Shown: positions 8,903 to 16,602 of the stretch, one piece after another
Layout: each line of letters starts with the position of its first letter
Position numbering within the stretch: position 1 is the first letter of the stretch
Assembly (NCBI GenBank): GCA_050699595.1
Contig: JBOHFI010000004.1
Span: forward strand, 62,001 to 126,000
DNA from: GCA-003244245 sp050699595
GTDB lineage: Bacteria; Actinomycetota; Actinomycetes; Mycobacteriales; Pseudonocardiaceae
Length of the DNA stretch: 64,000 bases
Reading direction: 5' to 3'
Notes under the pieces: generated by a model
Seen by the model: the letters and a program-made list of their open reading frames with translations, nothing else
Told to the model about the DNA's origin: nothing
The model's database searches: none
Position numbers and translations under genes: made by a program

Positions 8903-9972
8903 AGATCTTGGCGGCGATGAGCGGCGGGGTGGACTCCTCGGTGGCGGCCGCCCGGGTAGCCGACGCCGGGCACGAGGTCATCGGGGTGCACCTGGCGCTG
9001 TCGGCACGGCCCGGCACGCTGCGTACCGGCGCCCGAGGGTGTTGCACGAGAGAAGACGCCGCCGACGCGCGGCGGGTCGCCGACGTCATCGACATCCCGT
9101 TCTACGTCTGGGACTTCGCGCGGCAGTTCACCGCCGATGTGGTGGACGACTTCGTCGCGGAATACGCCGCCGGGCGCACCCCCAACCCGTGCCTGCGCTG
9201 CAACGAGCGGATCAAATTCACCGCGCTGCTGGACCGGGCCCGTGACCTCGGCTTCGACGCGGTCTGCACCGGTCACTACGCGCGCCTGGCCAGCGGCGTG
9301 TTACGCCGGGCCGTGGACGCCGGCAAGGACCAGTCCTACGTGCTCGCCGGGCTCACCGCCGACCAGCTGGCCCATGCGCTGTTCCCGGTCGGTGACACCG
9401 CCAAGGCCGGGATCCGGGCCGAGGCGACCCGTCGCGGGCTGGCCGTCGCGAGCAAGCCGGACAGCCACGACATCTGCTTCATCCCCTCGGGCGATACCCG
9501 GGCATTCCTGGCCGACCGGTTGGGGTCCCGGCCCGGGGAGCTGGTCGACGGGGAGACCGGCGAGGTCCTCGGGAGCCATCACGGTGTGCACGGCTTCACG
9601 GTCGGCCAGCGCCGCGGGCTGGGGTTGGGGCACCCGGCGCCCGATGGCCGCCCTCGGTTCGTCCTGGGGCTTGAGCCCTCCACCGGGACCGTGCGAGTGG
9701 GATCCGCCCACCACCTGGACGTCGGTGTGATCGAGGCTGATCGTCCGGTGTGGGCGGCGGGTGCGCCCGAGGGCTCCTTCGAGTGCGTCGCGCAGGTCCG
9801 GGCGCACGGCGGGTGTGCCGCCGCCGTGGCCCAGGTCATCAACGATCGCATCCTGGTGCACCTGCGCGACCCCCTACGCGGCGTAGCCCCCGGCCAAGCC
9901 GTAGCTCTCTACCGCCCCGACCCCGCCGGCGACATCGTGCTCGGCAGCGCCACTATCACCGCCACCCGATAG
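8899..9972 (+). CDS. mnmA: tRNA-specific 2-thiouridylase MnmA
   Basis: MnmA adenylates and then thiolates the wobble uridine of tRNAs for Lys, Glu and Gln. The PP-loop SGGVDSS is near the start, followed by PNPCLRCN (catalytic Cys98), GHYARL, and HDICF (Cys193, the persulfide partner), all as expected. The length of 357 residues is normal. The GTG start overlaps the cysteine desulfurase stop, so sulfur donor and acceptor are made together. Confidence 0.95.
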   Translation: MKILAAMSGGVDSSVAAARVADAGHEVIGVHLALSARPGTLRTGARGCCTREDAADARRVADVIDIPFYVWDFARQFTADVVDDFVAEYAAGRTPNPCLRCNERIKFTALLDRARDLGFDAVCTGHYARLASGVLRRAVDAGKDQSYVLAGLTADQLAHALFPVGDTAKAGIRAEATRRGLAVASKPDSHDICFIPSGDTRAFLADRLGSRPGELVDGETGEVLGSHHGVHGFTVGQRRGLGLGHPAPDGRPRFVLGLEPSTGTVRVGSAHHLDVGVIEADRPVWAAGAPEGSFECVAQVRAHGGCAAAVAQVINDRILVHLRDPLRGVAPGQAVALYRPDPAGDIVLGSATITATR

Positions 9973-10018
9973 GTTTCCCTCCCGAGAACGCCGACGCGGC
10001 CGGGGCGGCGAGCTGGGC

Positions 10019-10246
10019 TCAGTCGGTGCCGCCATTGGCGTTGCCGCCGGGACCGCCGACGCCGTTACCGCTACCGGGGATGATGTCGAGGCCCAAGGTT
10101 TTGAGACCGAGGGTACCTATGCCGTCGATGCCGTTGGCGGCGTGGCCGCCGTCGGTGCCTTGAGCGAACATCGACAGTACGGTGCGGGCGGGCAACAGCT
10201 CCACTTGTTGCCCGTCGAGCTCGGTGAAGCTCAGTGCGTCAGACAT
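10019..10246 (-). CDS. Small two-part peptide of unknown function (leader-like N-terminus, Gly-rich tail)
   Basis: A 75-residue frame starts at an ATG with GGGGGA four bases upstream. Residues 1-27 are compact and acidic/hydrophobic (LSFTELDGQQ, then VELLPARTVLSMF); residues 28-75 are rich in Gly, Asn and Asp with no Cys (GIDGIGTLGLKTLG, then GNGVGGPGGNANGG). This shape is like a peptide with a conserved recognition leader and a low-complexity follower. No processing enzyme is next to it. It points away from the MetE-like gene across a 184-bp region that must carry both promoters. I do not know its function. Confidence 0.6.
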   Translation of the reverse strand: MSDALSFTELDGQQVELLPARTVLSMFAQGTDGGHAANGIDGIGTLGLKTLGLDIIPGSGNGVGGPGGNANGGTD

Positions 10247-10430
10247 AGAATCCCCCTAGTATTAGCGTGACCCGGGTCGCGCCGGGTGCGGCAGACACCT
10301 CATCGGCTTCACATACCGTGCCCAACAGTGATGTTCCATGGCAATTGGTAGTCGCACGTAATGTCCCAGAGTTGCTACCTACCGCCGGACCACCCGCGCC
10401 GCGCAGCAGTGACGTTGGTAGACATCCCCG

Positions 10431-11468
10431 GTGACCGACCTACGCCCCTGGCCTCTTGGCACCGCGACCGGTATCGGCTCGATGCCCGGCACCGACGCCC
10501 TCGAGGCCGCTCGCACCGTGATCGGCGAGCTACCCCAGTTACCGCACCTGCCCGAGCTGCCCGACCGGGGCCTGGGTGCCGACATGATCGGCCGCACCGC
10601 GGCGCTGCTCGTCGACCTCGCCGTCGAGCTGGTGCCCTCCGGGTACCGGGTCACCGCCCGGCCCGGCCGCGACCACCGTCGTGGCGTCGACCTGCTGCGC
10701 GGCGACCTGGACGCGCTCGAGGAGGCGGTGGGCTCCGCCGGGGCCCGACCGGAGGTGATCAAGCTACAGGCCGCCGGGCCGTGGACGCTGGCCGCCGCGG
10801 TGGAGTTGCGCAGCGGGCACAAGGTGCTCACCGACCCCGGCGCGTTGCGCGAGTTCGCGGCGTCGCTGGCCGAGGGGCTGCGGGTGCACGCGAGCGAGGT
10901 GTCCCGCCGGCTCGGGGTCAGCGTCATCGTGGCGCTTGATGAACCGGGCCTGCCCGCGGTGCTCGCCGGCGGCGTGCCCACCCCGTCCGGGTTCGGCACC
11001 GTGGCCGCGGTGCCCGACAGTGACGCGGCGGAGCTGCTGCACAGCGTGCTCGAGGCGCTGCCGGTACCGCGGATCGTGCACTGTTGCGCGCCGCGACCGC
11101 CGTTGGCGCTGCTGCGGCGCGCCGGGGCCGACGCGCTGGCCGTCGACGCCGCACTGCTCGTCGGCGCGCCCCGGACCACCGTCGACGCCCTCGGTGAGGC
11201 ATGGGACTCCGGAGTGTCGGTGCTGCTCGGGCTGGTGCCGGCGGTGCTGTCTGCTGGGCCGCCGCCGACTCTCGCTGATCTGGCTCGGCCGGCGCTGGAT
11301 CTGGTGGACCGGCTCGGCTTCGACCGCGCGGTGCTGGCCGAGCGCTGCCTGCCCACCCCGTCCTGCGGCCTGGCCGGCGCCACCCCGGCCTGGGCCCGGC
11401 GAGCGCTCACCCTGGCCCGGGAGTTGGGGCAGGCCTTCGTCGACCCGCCCGACTCCTGGTCGTCGTGA
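10431..11468 (+). CDS. MetE-like protein (cobalamin-independent methionine synthase C-terminal fold)
   Basis: The 345-residue protein has the single barrel of the C-terminal half of MetE. It begins PLGTATGIGSMPGTDALEAA and contains LQAAGPWTLA, VALDEPGLP, the metal-site-like IVHCCAP and the closing LPTPSCGLA. It lacks the N-terminal barrel of full MetE, so its methyl donor is unclear. In actinobacteria a protein of this type is commonly encoded between mnmA and ligA, as here. The GTG start is the one that leaves the GIGSMPG motif intact. Confidence 0.8.
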   Translation: MTDLRPWPLGTATGIGSMPGTDALEAARTVIGELPQLPHLPELPDRGLGADMIGRTAALLVDLAVELVPSGYRVTARPGRDHRRGVDLLRGDLDALEEAVGSAGARPEVIKLQAAGPWTLAAAVELRSGHKVLTDPGALREFAASLAEGLRVHASEVSRRLGVSVIVALDEPGLPAVLAGGVPTPSGFGTVAAVPDSDAAELLHSVLEALPVPRIVHCCAPRPPLALLRRAGADALAVDAALLVGAPRTTVDALGEAWDSGVSVLLGLVPAVLSAGPPPTLADLARPALDLVDRLGFDRAVLAERCLPTPSCGLAGATPAWARRALTLARELGQAFVDPPDSWSS

Positions 11469-11789
11469 CAGGCGCGGTGTGGCTACCGGCTGGGTACGCT
11501 GGGATGGGGTTCGGCCGCACCACCGCACGGGTGAGTGGCAGCTCGATCTGTGAAGCACGCGCGTTACAGCCGATCTGGCGAGTGTCGCGTGCTGGTTGCG
11601 GCACCGGAAGGTGATAACGTGGCGTCAGGTTGTGGTCGTGTAGTTCCCCGATCGTTGTGAAGCGTCCGTGGAATGTCTGACTACGGGCTTCGCGCTCCCG
11701 TCGGGGATACCTCCCAGCGGGCGCGCGTGGTCTGCGCAACCGTGGGCCGGCACGGTGCCGGCCCAGGCATCAGATTCCAGGGAGAGCAC
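11469..11789. promoter_or_regulatory. Long 5' leader region of cspA
   Basis: No reading frame is supported in these 321 bases before cspA. They hold an AT-richer patch at about 11620-11660 and end in a strong hairpin just before the ribosome site. Long structured leaders are usual for cold-shock genes; the transcription start is not visible. Confidence 0.45.
11743..11765 (+). other. Hairpin immediately upstream of the cspA ribosome-binding site
   Basis: TGGGCCGGCAC and GTGCCGGCCCA are perfect inverted arms separated by a single G, which gives a very stable hairpin in RNA. It ends 13 bases before the AGGGAGAG ribosome site of cspA, so it could tune translation or act as an attenuator. Confidence 0.6.
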
Positions 11790-11993
11790 ATGCAACAGGG
11801 CACGGTGAAGTGGTTCAACGCGGAGAAGGGCTTCGGCTTCATCCAGGTCGACGGTGGTGGCCCCGACGTGTTCGTCCACTTCTCTGCCATCCAGGGTGAC
11901 GGCTACCGCAGCCTGGACGAGAACCAGAAGGTGGAGTTCGAGTCGAGCCAGGGGCCCAAGGGCCCGCAGGCGGACTCGGTTCGCGCCATCTAG
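11790..11993 (+). CDS. cspA: Cold-shock protein CspA family
   Basis: This is a 67-residue single OB-fold RNA chaperone. Both RNA-binding motifs are present: KGFGFI (RNP1) and VFVHFS (RNP2), after the standard opening QGTVKWFNAEKG. The ATG at 11790 has AGGGAGAG upstream and gives the normal family length; longer upstream frames are not coding. It stands alone with its own leader and a strong terminator. Confidence 0.96.
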   Translation: MQQGTVKWFNAEKGFGFIQVDGGGPDVFVHFSAIQGDGYRSLDENQKVEFESSQGPKGPQADSVRAI

Positions 11994-12000
11994 AGCGTGT

Positions 12001-12044
12001 CACATCGCGGCCCCGCACCGGTCCCGGTGCGGGGCCGCGATGTG
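12001..12044 (+). terminator. Strong hairpin terminator after cspA
   Basis: A perfect 20-bp stem (12001-12020 with 12025-12044) closes on the loop GTCC. It begins 7 bases after the cspA stop. There is no U-tract, which is usual for actinobacterial terminators. It separates cspA from ligA. Confidence 0.9.
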
Positions 12045-12081
12045 TCTGCGCACTGTCGGTGCCCGGAGTTAGTCTCCCGGC

Positions 12082-14187
12082 GTGAGTACCGAGACCACCG
12101 AACCGCCCGCCGAGATCCGAGCTGAGTACGGCGAGCTCGCCGAGACCGTGCGCGGGCACCAGTTCCGCTATTACGTGCTGGACGCCCCCACCGTCTCCGA
12201 CGCCGAGTTCGACCGGCAGTTCGGCCGGCTGCGGGAGCTGGAGCAACGCTGGCCGGCGCTGCTGACACCGGACTCCCCGACGCAGTTGGTCGGCGGCGGT
12301 TTCAGCACCGAGTTCACCACCCACGACCACCTCGAGCGGATGCTCAGCCTGGACAACGCCTTCGACACCGAAGCGCTGCGGGCCTGGGCCGATCGCCTCG
12401 CCCGCGAGGTGGGCGACGAGGTGCACTACCTGGCCGAGCTGAAGATCGATGGGCTGGCGGTGAACCTGCTCTATGAGAACGGGCGCCTGGTCCGGGCCCT
12501 GACTCGCGGCGATGGACGCACCGGCGAAGACGTCACCCTCAACGTGCGCACCCTGCGTGACATCCCGGACCGGCTGCGTTTGTCCGAGGAGTACCCGGTG
12601 CCTGAGCTGCTGGAGGTGCGCGGCGAGGTGTTCTTCCGGCTTACCGACTTCGCCGAGCTCAACGCCGCACTCGTCGAGGCGGGCAAACCGCCCTTCGCCA
12701 ACCCCCGCAACTCCGCCGCGGGCTCGCTGCGGCAGAAGGACCCCCGGGTGACCGCGAGCCGCCCGCTGCGGATGCTCTGCCACGGCCTGGGTCGTCGGCG
12801 CGGGTTCGAGCCGGATCTCCAGTCACGGTCCTACCAGGCGCTGGCGGCCTGGGGGCTGCCGGTCTCCGAGCACACCCGGCTGCTGTCCACCATCGACGAG
12901 CTGATCGAGCACATCGCCTACTGGGGCGAGCACCGCCACGACGTGGCGCACGAGATCGACGGCGTGGTAGTGAAGGTCGACGAGGTGTCCGCACAGCGCC
13001 GGCTGGGCTCGACCTCGCGGGCGCCGCGCTGGGCGATCGCCGTCAAGTACCCGCCTGAGGAGGCCACCACAAAGCTACTCGACATCCGGGTCAACGTCGG
13101 GCGCACCGGACGGGTCACCCCGTTCGCGGTCCTGGAGCCGGTGACCGTCGCGGGGTCCACCGTGTCGCTGGCCACACTGCACAACGCCGACGAGGTACGC
13201 CGCAAGGGGGTGCTGATCGGGGACACCGTGACGATCCGCAAGGCAGGCGACGTCATCCCCGAGGTCCTCGGCCCCGTGGTCGACCTGCGCGGTGGCGGCG
13301 AACGCGAGTTCGTCATGCCCACCCGGTGCCCGGAGTGCGACACGCCACTGCGCCGCGAGCGCGAGAGCGACGTCGACATCCGCTGCCCCAACGCCCGCTC
13401 CTGCCCGGCCCAGCTCCGGGAGCGGATCTTCCACCTGGCCGGGCGTGGCGCCTTCGACATCGAGATGCTCGGTTACGAGGCCGCCGTCGCACTGCTGGTC
13501 GCCGGCGTGGTGCGTGACGAGGGGGATCTGTTCTTCCTCGACGAGCGCAAGCTGCTGGCGGTGGACCTGTTCCGCACCAAGGCGGGAGAGTTGTCGGCCA
13601 ACGGGCGCAAGCTCCTGGCCAACCTGGACTCCGCAAAGCAGCGTCCGCTGTGGCGGGTACTGGTGGCGCTGTCGATCCGGCACGTCGGGCCCACCGCGGC
13701 GCAGGCGTTGGCCCGGGAGTTCCGCGCGTTGCGGGCCATTGAGGCAGCCGATGAGCAGGCGTTGGCCGCCGTCGACGGCGTCGGCCCGACGATTGCCGCG
13801 GCCGTGCTCGAGTGGTTCGAGGTGGACTGGCACCGTGAGGTGGTAGCCAAGTGGCGCGCCGCTGGGGTGCGGCTGACGGAGCCGGTCAACGCCTCGGTGG
13901 CACGCCATCTGGAGGGACTGTCGATCGTGGTCACCGGCTCGCTGGAGGGCTTCTCCCGAGATGAGGCCGCCGAGGCGATCGCCGAGCGAGGCGGCCGGGC
14001 GGCCGGGTCGGTGTCGCGCAAGACCGCGTTCGTGGTCGTCGGGCAGGCCCCCGGCTCCAAGTACGACAAGGCCCTGGCGCTCAAGGTGCCGGTGCTCGAC
14101 GAGAACGGCTTCCGGATCCTGCTCACCGCCGGCCCCGACGCCGCCCGAGCTGCGGCGGTCTCACCGGCGGAGGAGAGCGCGGAATGA
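12082..14187 (+). CDS. ligA: NAD-dependent DNA ligase LigA
   Basis: LigA seals nicks during replication and repair using NAD+. The 701-residue protein has the adenylation domain with Lys121 in ELKIDGLAVN, the OB fold, a four-Cys zinc finger (CPECDTP, then CPNARSC), a helix-hairpin-helix stretch (VDGVGPTIAAAV) and a C-terminal BRCT domain (GLSIVVTGSLEGF). The GTG start gives the usual N-terminus. The last 50 bp of the gene occur again 1.3 kb downstream, after the Fic gene. Confidence 0.97.
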   Translation: MSTETTEPPAEIRAEYGELAETVRGHQFRYYVLDAPTVSDAEFDRQFGRLRELEQRWPALLTPDSPTQLVGGGFSTEFTTHDHLERMLSLDNAFDTEALRAWADRLAREVGDEVHYLAELKIDGLAVNLLYENGRLVRALTRGDGRTGEDVTLNVRTLRDIPDRLRLSEEYPVPELLEVRGEVFFRLTDFAELNAALVEAGKPPFANPRNSAAGSLRQKDPRVTASRPLRMLCHGLGRRRGFEPDLQSRSYQALAAWGLPVSEHTRLLSTIDELIEHIAYWGEHRHDVAHEIDGVVVKVDEVSAQRRLGSTSRAPRWAIAVKYPPEEATTKLLDIRVNVGRTGRVTPFAVLEPVTVAGSTVSLATLHNADEVRRKGVLIGDTVTIRKAGDVIPEVLGPVVDLRGGGEREFVMPTRCPECDTPLRRERESDVDIRCPNARSCPAQLRERIFHLAGRGAFDIEMLGYEAAVALLVAGVVRDEGDLFFLDERKLLAVDLFRTKAGELSANGRKLLANLDSAKQRPLWRVLVALSIRHVGPTAAQALAREFRALRAIEAADEQALAAVDGVGPTIAAAVLEWFEVDWHREVVAKWRAAGVRLTEPVNASVARHLEGLSIVVTGSLEGFSRDEAAEAIAERGGRAAGSVSRKTAFVVVGQAPGSKYDKALALKVPVLDENGFRILLTAGPDAARAAAVSPAEESAE
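14118..14166 (+). repeat. ligA-tail repeat, copy 1 (inside ligA)
   Basis: These 49 bases at the end of ligA match 15500-15548 at 45 positions in direct orientation. The pair brackets the Fic gene and marks the limits of a probable insertion. Confidence 0.85.
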
Positions 14188-14247
14188 GCCGGCGTAGTCA
14201 CGGCCGCGAAGCGAGCAGCTACGACCGCGAGCGGGTGTGGTGGATAG

Positions 14248-14333
14248 ATGGTTACCATCGCATCTCATGTGTGTTAGAATCCACCATGGAGGTGGTAACC
14301 AACCTGCATAGAGTAGGACAGTTACCAAGTAAC
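14248..14333 (+). promoter_or_regulatory. Promoter and three GGTTACC-type palindromes before the Fic gene
   Basis: TTACCA (14252-14257) and TAGAAT (14275-14280), 17 bases apart, look like -35 and -10 elements. Three related palindromes lie in or after the promoter: ATGGTTACCAT (14248-14258, covering the -35), TGGTAACCA (14293-14301) and GTTACCAAGTAAC (14321-14333, just before the start codon). This looks like an operator array for a repressor; the binding protein is unknown. Confidence 0.5.
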
Positions 14334-14337
14334 ACAT

Positions 14338-15492
14338 ATGATATTCACTGCACCCGAGCTGGGAGAGGCTGAGCTTCGCGTCCTCGGGCTCATCGAGGGA
14401 CTCAAGGCTCGTCTTCGCCTCCAGCTGCACGAGCCTCGTCGATGGGCGGGCTCGTTGCGGCGCGTCTCCCTTGCGCGGGCGATCCAGGGTTCGAACAGCA
14501 TCGAGGGCTACGAGGCGGGGCTCGATGACGCGGTCGACATTGCGGCGGGGGAGGAGCCGCTTGATGCTGATGAAGAGACCAGTCTGGCTCTTCGCGGCTA
14601 TCGAGATGCGATGACTTATGTGTTGCAGATGGCGGAAGAGGAGGAGAAAGAGTTCCGCTACAGCTCTCAGCTGCTGAAGTCGTTGCACTTCATGATGACG
14701 AGTTATTCTTTGACGAATCGTCCAGGTCGCTGGAGGGCGGGCAGTATTTACGTTCGCAACGACGAGACGAATGAGGTGGTGTACGAAGGTCCGGGTATTG
14801 ACCAGCTGTCAACGCTCGTTGGTGAGCTTGTCGCCAACCTAAACGACGAGCCGTCGGTGCACGGTTCGATCGTCAAGGCGGGAATGGCTCACCTGAATCT
14901 CGTGATGATCAACCCTTTCCGCGACGGAAATGGGCGAATGTCACGCTGCTCACAGAGCTTGGTCCTCGCCCGAGACGGGGTGCTGAGCCCGGTGTTCATG
15001 AGCATCGAGGAGTACCTGGGGCGCAACACCCAGAGTTACTACGCTGCCTTGGCGCAGGCAGGCGGTGGGTCCTGGCAGCCCGAGCGAGACACGCGACCGT
15101 GGATCCGGTACATCCTGACAGCTCACCTGAGGCAAGCGCGGACTATGCTGCGGCGGGTGAACGAGAGTGAGCGTATGTGGTCGGAGGTTGAAAAACTTGT
15201 ATCGAGACGGCGCCTGCCGGAGCGGACGGTCATGGCACTCTTCGATGCGACAATAGGGCTCCGGGTGCGTAATGTGACCTATCGGTCCTACTTTGAAGGT
15301 GGACCGGAAGAGATAACCGAGGCGACCGCCAGCCGCGACCTGCGACAGTTAGTGAATGCCGATCTGATCGCACCCCGGGGTGAGAAGCGAGGACGCTATT
15401 ATGTAGCGCGCCCCGAGCTTGTCGGCATTCGGCAGATGGTGGTTTCTGCACGTGACAAGCGGGACGATTCAGACCCATTTGCGACTGTCTAA
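14338..15492 (+). CDS. Fic-domain protein with catalytic His replaced by Asn
   Basis: Fic proteins usually transfer AMP to target proteins. This 384-residue chain has the N-terminal inhibitory helix motif SNSIEG (Ser52 to Glu56) and a Fic core, followed by a winged-helix-like tail (SRDLRQLVNADLIAP). The active-site motif, normally HPFxDGNGR, reads NPFRDGNGR: codon 192 is AAC where His is expected, one base from a His codon. The rest of the motif (Phe, Asp, Asn, Arg) is intact. The start at the ATG gives MIFTAPEL; the ribosome site is weak. It sits in a small insert after ligA and is somewhat AT-richer than its neighbours. It may be inactive as an AMP transferase or have another role. Confidence 0.88.
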   Translation: MIFTAPELGEAELRVLGLIEGLKARLRLQLHEPRRWAGSLRRVSLARAIQGSNSIEGYEAGLDDAVDIAAGEEPLDADEETSLALRGYRDAMTYVLQMAEEEEKEFRYSSQLLKSLHFMMTSYSLTNRPGRWRAGSIYVRNDETNEVVYEGPGIDQLSTLVGELVANLNDEPSVHGSIVKAGMAHLNLVMINPFRDGNGRMSRCSQSLVLARDGVLSPVFMSIEEYLGRNTQSYYAALAQAGGGSWQPERDTRPWIRYILTAHLRQARTMLRRVNESERMWSEVEKLVSRRRLPERTVMALFDATIGLRVRNVTYRSYFEGGPEEITEATASRDLRQLVNADLIAPRGEKRGRYYVARPELVGIRQMVVSARDKRDDSDPFATV

Positions 15493-15499
15493 AGGTTCG

Positions 15500-15548
15500 C
15501 CTGCTCAGCGCCGGCCCCGACGCCACCCAAGCCGCGGCGGTCTCACCG
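15500..15548 (+). repeat. ligA-tail repeat, copy 2 (after the Fic gene)
   Basis: This segment would read as a ligA C-terminus (AGPDA, then AAAVSP) and ends in its own stop, but has no gene in front of it. It matches ligA 14118-14166 at 45 of 49 bases, so it is probably the displaced original ligA end or a target duplication left by insertion of the Fic segment. Confidence 0.85.
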
Positions 15549-15567
15549 ACAGAGATCGGATAGTTGT

Positions 15568-15855
15568 ATGATTACCACCGTGGCTACGGACAAGTTCTCA
15601 GCGACTGTCGATGCGGCGCTGCTCGCGCAGGTCCGCAGTGCTGCCGGTCCGCGCGGGCTCAGCGCATTCGTCGCAGTGGCGTTGCGGCATGAGCTGGACA
15701 GGGTACGGTTGCGCGAGCTGCTCGACGAGCTGGCTGAACAGCTGGGGCCGCCGGACGAGGGAATGGTCACCGAGACCGTGGGGGAATTGACGGCGCTCGT
15801 GCATCGGGCACAGACCGCAGATGTGCCGGAGCAGCAACGTGCCGTCGCACCCTGA
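15568..15855 (+). CDS. Ribbon-helix-helix-like antitoxin (CopG/VapB type)
   Basis: The 95-residue protein begins with a short beta-strand-helix-helix pattern (KFSATVDAALLAQVRSAAG, then LSAFVAVALRHELDR) typical of CopG-type antitoxins, followed by an acidic helical tail for toxin binding. A PIN-domain frame starts 16 bases before its stop, the standard toxin-antitoxin arrangement. The toxin frame is broken, so this antitoxin is an orphan at this locus. Confidence 0.7.
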   Translation: MITTVATDKFSATVDAALLAQVRSAAGPRGLSAFVAVALRHELDRVRLRELLDELAEQLGPPDEGMVTETVGELTALVHRAQTADVPEQQRAVAP

Positions 15856-16261
15856 GGCCCCAGTGCTCGCCGTTCTCGACAGCGAGGCGCTGTCCGCGCT
15901 GTCGTTCCCCCGCGAACGAACCCGGTCTGGCCGTTGGGCGCAGGCGGTGCTCGTCGCGGTGGAGCGGTCGGGCCTGCGTCCCCGCTCCGGTGATCGCTGA
16001 GGTGGCACGCTCTGCTTCCCGCCGAGCTGGCGTTGACCGGGTGCTACGCCGGCTGCCCGTGGTCGATACCGATCGTGCGGTCGCGACCCGAGCCGGTCAA
16101 CTGCTGGGTGCAACCATCTCGACTCTTGTCACGTGGCAGACGCATTCGTTGCCGCGACCGCGCTCGGCACCAGCTCGTCGGTTGTGCTCACCGGTGAATC
16201 GGACGACCTCACGCGCGCGGTCGGCGACAATCCCGGTGTGCTCGTCTGTCCATTGCTATAG
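15839..16261 (+). pseudogene. PIN-domain (VapC-like) toxin, broken by frameshifts
   Basis: The frame from the GTG at 15839 starts LAVLDSEALSALSF, the first conserved Asp region of a PIN ribonuclease, and stops at about 16000. The next part (VIAEVARSASRRAGVDRVL) continues in a second frame, and the end (HVADAFVAATALG, then SVVLTGESDDL) in a third, finishing at the TAG at 16259-16261. Together they would make a normal PIN toxin of about 135 residues. At least two indels are needed, so the toxin is presumed dead. Confidence 0.75.
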
Positions 16262-16602
16262 CAGGCAGGCCGTGGCTTTAGCCATAATCGAATGATCTTA
16301 CTACATATTTGGGCTGACTGGGGTGGTTCGAGTCTGTCCAGTTCCCGGACGTTGCTGCTCGACTGCCCGGCCGGCGTGTCCAGTGCGGCGGCCAGCGGTC
16401 GGTGCGCTGGTTGTCGGGCATGGATCGGGACTGGGCTTCGTCTGCACTAACCCAACTTCAGGAATTTATCGGCCCCGTGCAGACCGACGTTACGTTCCCT
16501 CTTCGATCGAGCGTGCGCGGCTCATGTGGTAAAGCTCAAAACCGAAGTCGTCCTTCTCGTGTGGAACGAGTGTCGCTTCCCATTGTGAGGGCCAGAGATC
16601 AT
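16262..16602. other. Intergenic region, nothing recognised
   Basis: This 341-base stretch separates the PIN pseudogene from the convergent pentapeptide-repeat gene. Short frames exist but none has a ribosome site, codon pattern or similarity that I can support. No terminator hairpin stood out. Confidence 0.4.

Noticed and set aside
14485..14500. GGTTCGAAC-like sequence resembling a tRNA T-loop
   Set aside because: No acceptor or anticodon stem can be drawn around it and it codes for the Fic inhibitory motif.
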